This document shows, in pieces, positions 5,492 to 9,765 of a DNA stretch of 9,765 nt. Under the pieces are notes generated by a model. The model was given only the letters and a program-made list of their open reading frames with translations, searched no databases and was not told the origin of the DNA. The stretch comes from CAZLIC01 sp964559535 (GTDB lineage: Bacteria; Pseudomonadota; Alphaproteobacteria; Rhodobacterales; Rhodobacteraceae): NCBI GenBank assembly GCA_964559535.1, contig CAZLIC010000117.1:1-9765 (forward strand), in the 5' to 3' direction. The translations under genes and the position numbers were made by a program. Each line of letters begins with the position of its first letter. Positions within the stretch are counted from its first letter, which is position 1.

Positions 5492-6957
5492 CCCTGACGC
5501 TTGGCCTCGACATCGGCACCTACGAATCGAAGGGCGTGCTGGTGGACGGCACCGGCGCCATCGTGGCGCAGGCGTCGCGGCCGCACCGCATGCTGGTGCC
5601 CCGCCCCGGCTGGGCCGAGCACCGCCCCGAGGAGGACTGGTGGGGCGACACGGTGCACATCATCCGCGCCCTGCTGGCGCATCCCGGCATCACCGCCGAC
5701 CGGGTGGCGGCGGTGGCAATCAGCGCCATCGGGCCCTGCATGCTGCCGGTGGATGCGGGCGGCCAGCCGCTGATGAACGGCGTGCTTTACGGCGTGGATA
5801 CCCGCGCAACCGACCAGATCGCCGCGCTGAATGCGCAGATCGGCGAGGACCGCATCCTTGCCCTTGGCGGCAACGCGCTGACCTCGCAGGCGGTGGGGCC
5901 GAAAATCCTGTGGCTGAAGGAAACCCACCCCGACCTTTTTGCCCGCACCTGGAAGGTGATGACCTCGACCAGTTTCGTCACCTTCCGCCTGACCGGCGCC
6001 TGCGTGATCGACCATTACACCGCTGCCAACTTCTCGCCGCTCTACGATGTCGTCCGGCTGTGCTGGACCGACGAACTGGCCGGTTTCCTGCCGCTTGACC
6101 GACTGCCTGACCTGATGTGGTCCACCGACATTGCCGGGCAGATCACCGCCGCTGCGGCAGCGGCCACCGGCCTGCGCCCCGGCACGCCGGTGACCTGCGG
6201 CACCATCGACGCGGCGGCCGAGGCGGTGTCGGTGGGGGTGCGCGACCCCGGCGACATGATGCTGATGTACGGCTCGACCATTTTCACCATCCTGGTCACC
6301 GACCGCCCGGTGCGCGACCCCCGCCTGTGGTACGCGCCCTGGCTGTTTCCGGGCCTGCACGGCAGCATGGCGGGGCTGGCCACCAGCGGCACGCTGACCC
6401 ATTGGTTCCGAGACCAGTTCGCGCCGGGGGCCGACTGGGGCACGCTGGCGGCCGAGGCGGCGGCCAGCCCGAAAGGCGCGAAGGGCCTGTTGTGCCTGCC
6501 CTATTTCAGCGGCGAGCGCACCCCGATCCACGACCCGCTGGCGAAAGGCGCGATCTTCGGGCTGAACCTGACGCACACGCGCGGCGACATCTACCGTGCC
6601 GTGCTGGAAGGCATCGCCATGGGCACCGCGCATGTGCTGGACACCTGCCGCGACGCCGGTGCCGGGCCGCGGCGCCTGCTGGCGGTGGGCGGCGGCGTGC
6701 AGAATGCGGTTTGGATGCAGGCCACCTCGGACTTCGGCGGGGTGCCGCAGGTGGTCTGCGGCAAGACCATCGGGGCGAGCTATGGCGACGCCTTCCTGGC
6801 CGCGGTGGCGGCCGGTCTGGCGACGCCCGACGAGATTGCCGCCTGGAACCCGCCCGCCCGCACCGTGACGCCGGACCCTGACCCGGCGGCCCTGCGACTG
6901 TATCCGCTGTGGCAGGCGCTGTACCGCCAGACCCGCGACATCGCCCACGCGCTCTGA
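5488..6957 (+). CDS. FGGY family carbohydrate kinase (xylulokinase-like)
   Basis: This 489-residue kinase transfers phosphate from ATP to a sugar or polyol. It has the two-domain FGGY layout: an N-terminal DIGTYESKGVLVD phosphate loop (8-20), substrate-side motifs GWAEHRPEEDWW (41-52) and GVLYGVDTRA (98-107), the catalytic base D241 in CGTIDAAAEAV, the YGST turn (261-264), PYFSGERTP (338-346), and the C-terminal ATP-site stretch AVGGGVQNAVWMQATSDFGG (399-418). Length and order match COG1070 (XylB-type) kinases. The start overlaps the M42 stop by four bases (ATGA) and GGAGG lies about six bases upstream. It ends the rightward operon. Substrate specificity in FGGY kinases cannot be read from motifs alone; D-xylulose, L-fuculose, L-ribulose and erythritol-type polyols are all possible. 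No convincing terminator follows, only a short GCCC/GGGC hairpin at 6978-6990 without a T tract. Confidence 0.92.
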   Translation: MTLTLGLDIGTYESKGVLVDGTGAIVAQASRPHRMLVPRPGWAEHRPEEDWWGDTVHIIRALLAHPGITADRVAAVAISAIGPCMLPVDAGGQPLMNGVLYGVDTRATDQIAALNAQIGEDRILALGGNALTSQAVGPKILWLKETHPDLFARTWKVMTSTSFVTFRLTGACVIDHYTAANFSPLYDVVRLCWTDELAGFLPLDRLPDLMWSTDIAGQITAAAAAATGLRPGTPVTCGTIDAAAEAVSVGVRDPGDMMLMYGSTIFTILVTDRPVRDPRLWYAPWLFPGLHGSMAGLATSGTLTHWFRDQFAPGADWGTLAAEAAASPKGAKGLLCLPYFSGERTPIHDPLAKGAIFGLNLTHTRGDIYRAVLEGIAMGTAHVLDTCRDAGAGPRRLLAVGGGVQNAVWMQATSDFGGVPQVVCGKTIGASYGDAFLAAVAAGLATPDEIAAWNPPARTVTPDPDPAALRLYPLWQALYRQTRDIAHAL

Positions 6958-7018
6958 CCCGGGCAAGGTCCTGCCCCGCCCTTCACGGGCGCGGCCCGGA
7001 CAAGGACACCACGGCTCT

Positions 7019-7040
7019 ACCACCACACCACCACACCACC
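7019..7040. repeat. ACCACCAC microsatellite
   Basis: The 8-base unit ACCACCAC occurs 2.75 times in direct succession about 60 bases after the kinase stop. It has no coding role. It could vary in length between strains by slippage. Confidence 0.6.
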
Positions 7041-7083
7041 GCTGCGCCGCACGTCACCCGAAAACCGCCACGCCCCACCTTTC

Positions 7084-7199
7084 TTCCTTTTCCAAATATC
7101 CCGGGGGTCCGGGGGCAGAGCCCCCGGGGGGTTGCCGCCAGCGCCAGCAACCCGACCAAAACCGCCGCCCCTGGGGGGTCCGGGGGGCCTGCCCCCCGG
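7084..7199. repeat. Paired GC-rich hairpins with flanking A/T box
   Basis: Two strong stem-loops lie close together: CCGGGGGC-AGA-GCCCCCGG at 7109-7127 and CCGGGGGG-CCTG-CCCCCCGG at 7180-7199. Each is preceded by a GGGGGTCC or GGGGGGTCC run. The A/T box TTTTCCAAATATCCCGGG to the left resembles the one at 2443-2463 in the opposite orientation. The spacing and shared motif suggest a repeated intergenic element of the genome. It may stop or slow transcription from both sides, though T tracts are absent. Confidence 0.6.
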
Positions 7200-7260
7200 C
7201 CGGGCCGCGCCGCAGGGCGGCCCATGGGCCGCAAGGCCCGTGTGGCGCCCGAGGGCGGGG

Positions 7261-7311
7261 TGCCCTGTCGGAAATGGTGCCCTGTCGGAAATGGCGCCCT
7301 GTCGGGCAACC
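7261..7311. repeat. 17-bp tandem repeat next to rnpB
   Basis: The unit TGCCCTGTCGGAAATGG occurs twice without change (7261-7277 and 7278-7294), followed by a third degenerate unit, CGCCCTGTCGGGCAACC (7295-7311). It lies 16 bases beyond the 3' end of rnpB. No spacers separate the copies, so it is not a CRISPR array. Confidence 0.8.
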
Positions 7312-7326
7312 ATGCCATTCAAGGGT

Positions 7327-7739
7327 GCGCGGATGGCCTGTAAGCCGGATTCTGTCCGAAGGTTGCCCTTCTGGATGACCATTCCTCTGCCGCACCCGTT
7401 GCCGGGGCGGTCAAGCTGCCAACCCGGGCCTGCGGGCTGAGACGTCCCTGCGGCGGTTTCGGCCCGACTTGCATCGCGCCGACCGGACCCGCGCCAGGCC
7501 CCTATTCGGCATTGCTCCGGGTGGGGCTTGCCGTGCCGCTTCTGTTGCCAGTTGCGCGGTGGGCTCTTGCCCCACCGTTTCACCCTTGCCCGGGCAGGCC
7601 CGGGCGGTCTCTTCTCTGTGGCGCTTTCCCTGGGGTTGCCCCCGCCGGGCGTTACCCGGCACCCTTGTCTCATGGAGTCCGGACTTTCCTCGGGCCCCGC
7701 CTTGCAGCAAGCCGCCCGCGGTCATCCGGCCATCCGCGC
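7327..7739 (-). ncRNA. rnpB: RNase P RNA, bacterial class A
   Basis: This is the catalytic RNA that removes 5' leaders from pre-tRNAs together with RnpA protein. The near-universal 5' block GAGGAAAGTCCGGACTCC is at 7674-7691 (minus strand). The 3' block GACAGAATCCGGCTTACAG is within 7337-7356. The ends are set by P1: a perfect 12-bp helix pairs GCGCGGATGGCC (7739-7728) with GGCCATCCGCGC (7338-7327). The length of about 413 nt fits alphaproteobacterial class A RNAs. All ORFs reading through it are shadows. It is transcribed in the same direction as the amidase upstream but has its own likely promoter. No U-rich terminator is evident after the 3' end; the tandem repeat and hairpins follow instead. 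Confidence 0.97.
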
Positions 7740-7746
7740 GTCGGGC

Positions 7747-7775
7747 GGCTTACGCCCCCGCACCGTCCCGGTCAA
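7747..7775 (-). promoter_or_regulatory. Probable rnpB promoter
   Basis: On the minus strand TTGACC (7770-7775) is separated by 17 bases from TAAGCC (7747-7752). Transcription starting about seven bases on would begin at the first bases of P1 (7739-7740). The -10 box contains the TAA stop codon of the amidase gene, so the promoter lies inside that gene's end. Confidence 0.65.
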
Positions 7776-8436
7776 CCGGGAACCGCGCGGCAAGGTCCGT
7801 GGCCATGCCCGCGTCCACCGCATCGGGCGGCCCGGCGGCCCAGGGACGGAAGCGCAGGCGGAAGGCGGCAAGCACCAGACCGTCCGCCAGCGCCGGATAG
7901 CCGAAGGTCCGCGCCGCCGCGGCGAATCCAGCCGGGTCGGCCAGCGCGCCGGGTGCGGGCCAGACCGCCAGCCCGGCCCGCGCCAGCCCCCGCCAGTCAA
8001 ACCGCGGACCGGGGTCGCGCTTGCGCCCCGGCGCCATGTCGGAATGCCCGATCACCCCTTGCGCGGGAATGCTCCAGCGGCCCAGCACCCCGGCCAGGAC
8101 CTGCTCCAGCGCTCGCATCTGCGGCAGCGGGAAGGGCGCATCCCCCGGATTGGCCAGTTCGATGCCGATCGAGCGGGAGTTCACGTCCCCCTGCCCGCCC
8201 CAGTCACCCGCACCGGCATGCCAGGCCCTCTCGGCCTCATCCACCAGTTGTTCGGCCCGGCCGGCCCCGTCGATCAGCCAATGCGCCGACACTTCGGCCG
8301 CGGGGTCGCACAGGCGGGCGCGGGCGGCCGCACAGGTGGCCATGCCGGTGTAGTGGATCACCACGAGGGACGGTCGCAGCCCGCCGCGCCGTTCACCCCG
8401 GTTCGGCGAGGGAAAGCGTCCGGACGTCGCGGTCAC
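7750..8436 (-). CDS. N-acetylmuramoyl-L-alanine amidase (AmpD/AmiD type)
   Basis: The 228-residue product is a zinc amidase (Amidase_2, PF01510) that cuts the bond between muramic acid and the stem peptide during wall turnover or recycling. Zinc ligands are visible as H28 (VVIHYTG), H131 (IGHSDMAPGRKRDPG) and D141, with E93 in SIGIELAN as the probable catalytic glutamate. The last 60 residues (ADPAGFAAAARTFGYP, then AFRLRFRP) resemble the peptidoglycan-binding tail of AmiD-like enzymes. No signal peptide or lipobox is seen, so a cytoplasmic muropeptide-recycling role is likely, although export cannot be ruled out. The start is GTG at 8436, overlapping the lipoprotein stop as GTGA, which implies translational coupling. 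The next in-frame start would cut close to H28, which favours the GTG. Confidence 0.92.
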   Translation of the reverse strand: MTATSGRFPSPNRGERRGGLRPSLVVIHYTGMATCAAARARLCDPAAEVSAHWLIDGAGRAEQLVDEAERAWHAGAGDWGGQGDVNSRSIGIELANPGDAPFPLPQMRALEQVLAGVLGRWSIPAQGVIGHSDMAPGRKRDPGPRFDWRGLARAGLAVWPAPGALADPAGFAAAARTFGYPALADGLVLAAFRLRFRPWAAGPPDAVDAGMATDLAARFPVDRDGAGA

Positions 8437-9254
8437 TGCGTGGCGGTGCGGAACGGCCGCGGGTCCCAGCCGCAGGCAAAGCCGTCGCCGTCGGGATCCA
8501 GCCCCTCGCGGTCACGGTCGGGGCCGCCGTTCTTCAGGAAGGACTCCTGCGCCAGATCGGCCGAGGGATAGCGGCCGCACTTTGCCAGGGGCGTGCCAAG
8601 GCCCAGGCCCGACCGCCGGTAAACCGGGGTGCCCGGCGCATGCGTGGTCGACAGCGCGAATTCCACGATGTTCGGGCCAGAGGGGCCGGAACGCGTGGGC
8701 ACCGCCGTGGGTTGCACCACGGTGTATTGCGCGCGGTTGCGCGCCAGCCGCTCGGCATCGCTCTCGATCGTCTCGCGCGCCGAGACGGCGCCGAAATCCT
8801 GCTCGTCCGAGATGCCGGGATTGCTGTGCACCACTTCGCCCGACTCGACCTGAATGCCGGCAGGCGCGTTGCCGCGCGGGCGGTTCGGATCACTTGCGTC
8901 ATAGGGCAAGGGGGCCGCGGGCGCGGGCGCGGGCGCCGCCGTCAGCGGCGCGCCCACCGGCGCGCCAAGCGGGGCCGCCGTGCCGCCTTCGGCGGCGTCG
9001 ATGGCCGCTGCCGCACCGGCAACCGAGAAGCCGCCTGCCGGTGCCGTGGGCGCCGTGCCGAAGGGCGCGCCGGGTGCCGGCGCGCCGGGTGTGGTTATGG
9101 CGGGCGCCAGCGGCGCAGGCCCGCCGGTTTCCAGCGCGCGCTCGCGCGCCCGCACATAGCTGGCATAGTCGCCAAAGCCCACGCCGCTGTCCGGCACCGT
9201 TGTCTCACATGCTGCAAGACCCAGAACCGCCACCAGCACCCAAACCGTTCGCAT
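8433..9254 (-). CDS. Excalibur-domain lipoprotein
   Basis: With the start at 9254 the product has 273 residues. Residues 1-16 (MRTVWVLVAVLGLAAC) are a lipoprotein signal with lipobox LAAC and acylated C16, so the protein should be membrane-anchored in the envelope. A long Ala/Pro/Gly-rich, low-complexity linker (about 45-130) follows. A region of unknown role comes next (about 130-225, with ESGEVVHSNPGISDEQDFGA). The C-terminal domain holds C226, DPDGDGFAC (253-261) and WDP, matching the Excalibur DxDxDGxxC pattern, a predicted calcium-binding fold with a cystine. An upstream ATG at 9371 is in frame, but it would add 39 residues before the signal peptide and would overlap gatA. It lies between gatA and the amidase on the same strand. 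Role unknown; the coupling to a wall amidase suggests envelope work. Confidence 0.82.
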   Translation of the reverse strand: MRTVWVLVAVLGLAACETTVPDSGVGFGDYASYVRARERALETGGPAPLAPAITTPGAPAPGAPFGTAPTAPAGGFSVAGAAAAIDAAEGGTAAPLGAPVGAPLTAAPAPAPAAPLPYDASDPNRPRGNAPAGIQVESGEVVHSNPGISDEQDFGAVSARETIESDAERLARNRAQYTVVQPTAVPTRSGPSGPNIVEFALSTTHAPGTPVYRRSGLGLGTPLAKCGRYPSADLAQESFLKNGGPDRDREGLDPDGDGFACGWDPRPFRTATQ

Positions 9255-9286
9255 CGCCAAAGGCCCTGCCCTCTTTTCCGTCAGGT

Positions 9287-9765
9287 TTACCACCATTTCA
9301 CCGGTTTCGCCACGAACCCCGCCGAACGTTCCAGCACAGTGGCGTGATTCAGCAACGATGCCTCCTGCCACGGTCGGCCGATCAGCTGCAGCCCCAGGGG
9401 CAGGCCCTTCGAATCGAGCCCGACAGGTACCGAGATTCCGGGCAGTCCGGCCAGGTTGACGGTCACGGTGAACACGTCGTTCAGGTACATCTGCACCGGG
9501 TCGGCATCCGCCATCTCGCCCAGCCCGAAGGCCGACGACGGCGTGGCGGGCGTCAGGATGGCGTCCACGCCTTCGGCGAACACCGTCTCGAAGTCGCGCT
9601 TGATCAGGGCCCGCACCTTGCGCGCGCGGTTGTAGTAGGCGTCATAGAACCCTGCCGACAGCACATAGGTGCCGATCATCACGCGGCGCTGCACTTCGGG
9701 GCCAAAGCCTTCGGCGCGGGTCTTCTCGTACATCTCGGTGATGCCGTCGCCCTGCGCCAGCTTCG
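9287..9765 (-). CDS. gatA: Glutamyl-tRNA(Gln)/aspartyl-tRNA(Asn) amidotransferase subunit A, C-terminal part
   Basis: The gene is cut by the right edge of the window; about 158 C-terminal residues are seen, from KLAQGDGITEMYEKT onwards. GatA is the amidase subunit of GatCAB, which makes ammonia from glutamine to convert misacylated Glu-tRNA(Gln) or Asp-tRNA(Asn). The stretches GTYVLSAGFYDAYYNRARKV, AILTPATPSSAFGLGE, MYLNDVFTVTVNLAGLPGIS and PLGLQLIGRPWQEASLL are strongly conserved in GatA rather than in general amidases. The catalytic Ser-cisSer-Lys triad lies in the missing N-terminal part. It ends 32 bases before the lipoprotein start and may be co-transcribed with it. Confidence 0.96.
   Translation of the reverse strand, partial: KLAQGDGITEMYEKTRAEGFGPEVQRRVMIGTYVLSAGFYDAYYNRARKVRALIKRDFETVFAEGVDAILTPATPSSAFGLGEMADADPVQMYLNDVFTVTVNLAGLPGISVPVGLDSKGLPLGLQLIGRPWQEASLLNHATVLERSAGFVAKPVKWW

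Larger units (their letters stand above)
6958..7326. other. Gene-free GC-rich spacer between convergent kinase and rnpB
   Basis: This stretch lies between the end of the kinase (plus strand) and the 3' end of rnpB (minus strand). I see no credible gene in it; ORFs across it are low-complexity proline, glycine or arginine readings. It holds an 8-bp microsatellite, two strong GC hairpins, further nested GGCC/GCCC stems at 7201-7240 and a 17-bp tandem repeat, listed separately. It probably acts as a two-way transcription end region. Confidence 0.7.

Noticed and set aside
6978..6990. Rho-independent terminator after the kinase
   Set aside because: The GCCC/GGGC stem is only four pairs and no T tract follows.
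5311..7026. 571-codon minus-strand ORF
   Set aside because: It is antisense to the FGGY kinase and the end of the M42 gene; both of those have intact catalytic motifs and ribosome sites, and this ORF has no recognisable domain.
7261..7311. CRISPR array
   Set aside because: The repeats are only 17 bp, directly adjacent and without spacers; no cas gene is near.
7512..9347. 611-codon plus-strand ORF
   Set aside because: It runs antisense through rnpB, the amidase and the lipoprotein, all with clear signatures, and its product is Arg/Pro-rich low complexity, as expected for a GC-rich shadow.

Overview
The window looks like chromosomal DNA from a GC-rich alphaproteobacterium, most likely of the Rhodobacteraceae. 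This is inferred from the base composition, the style of GatA and the RNase P RNA, and the GC-rich hairpins and 'GGGGTATTTTCACAAAGATGA'-like intergenic motif. No species is assigned.

Left end (1-1431): the right edge of an integrative element. A P4-type tyrosine integrase on the minus strand, with all catalytic residues present, sits next to an isolated 3' part of a tRNA-Leu(TAA) gene that starts at the anticodon loop and ends in CCA. The 5' half of the tRNA is missing. This is the expected displaced attachment site, so the element runs leftwards out of the window and host DNA begins at about 1432. A second small minus-strand ORF starts two bases after the integrase stop and is broken near a run of seven G.

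Centre (1525-6957): a divergent carbohydrate-type cluster around a near-perfect 16-bp palindrome at 3514-3529. Leftwards are an aldo/keto reductase of the D-threo-aldose (L-fucose) 1-dehydrogenase type and an L-fuconolactonase-like amidohydrolase. Together these could oxidise an aldose to its lactone and open the lactone. Rightwards are three translationally coupled genes: a BtpA/SgcQ TIM-barrel protein, an M42 (FrvX/SgcX-type) metallopeptidase and an FGGY sugar kinase. The BtpA plus M42 pair recalls the E. coli sgc cluster. No transporter, regulator or dehydratase lies in the window, so substrate and pathway stay open.

Right part (6958-9765): a gene-free GC-rich spacer holds two strong hairpins and a 17-bp tandem repeat. 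It is followed on the minus strand by rnpB (RNase P RNA, bounded by a perfect 12-bp P1 helix), an AmpD/AmiD-type N-acetylmuramoyl-alanine amidase, an Excalibur-domain lipoprotein and the C-terminal part of gatA. The probable rnpB promoter overlaps the amidase stop codon. These are ordinary core genes; the amidase and lipoprotein are coupled by a GTGA overlap.
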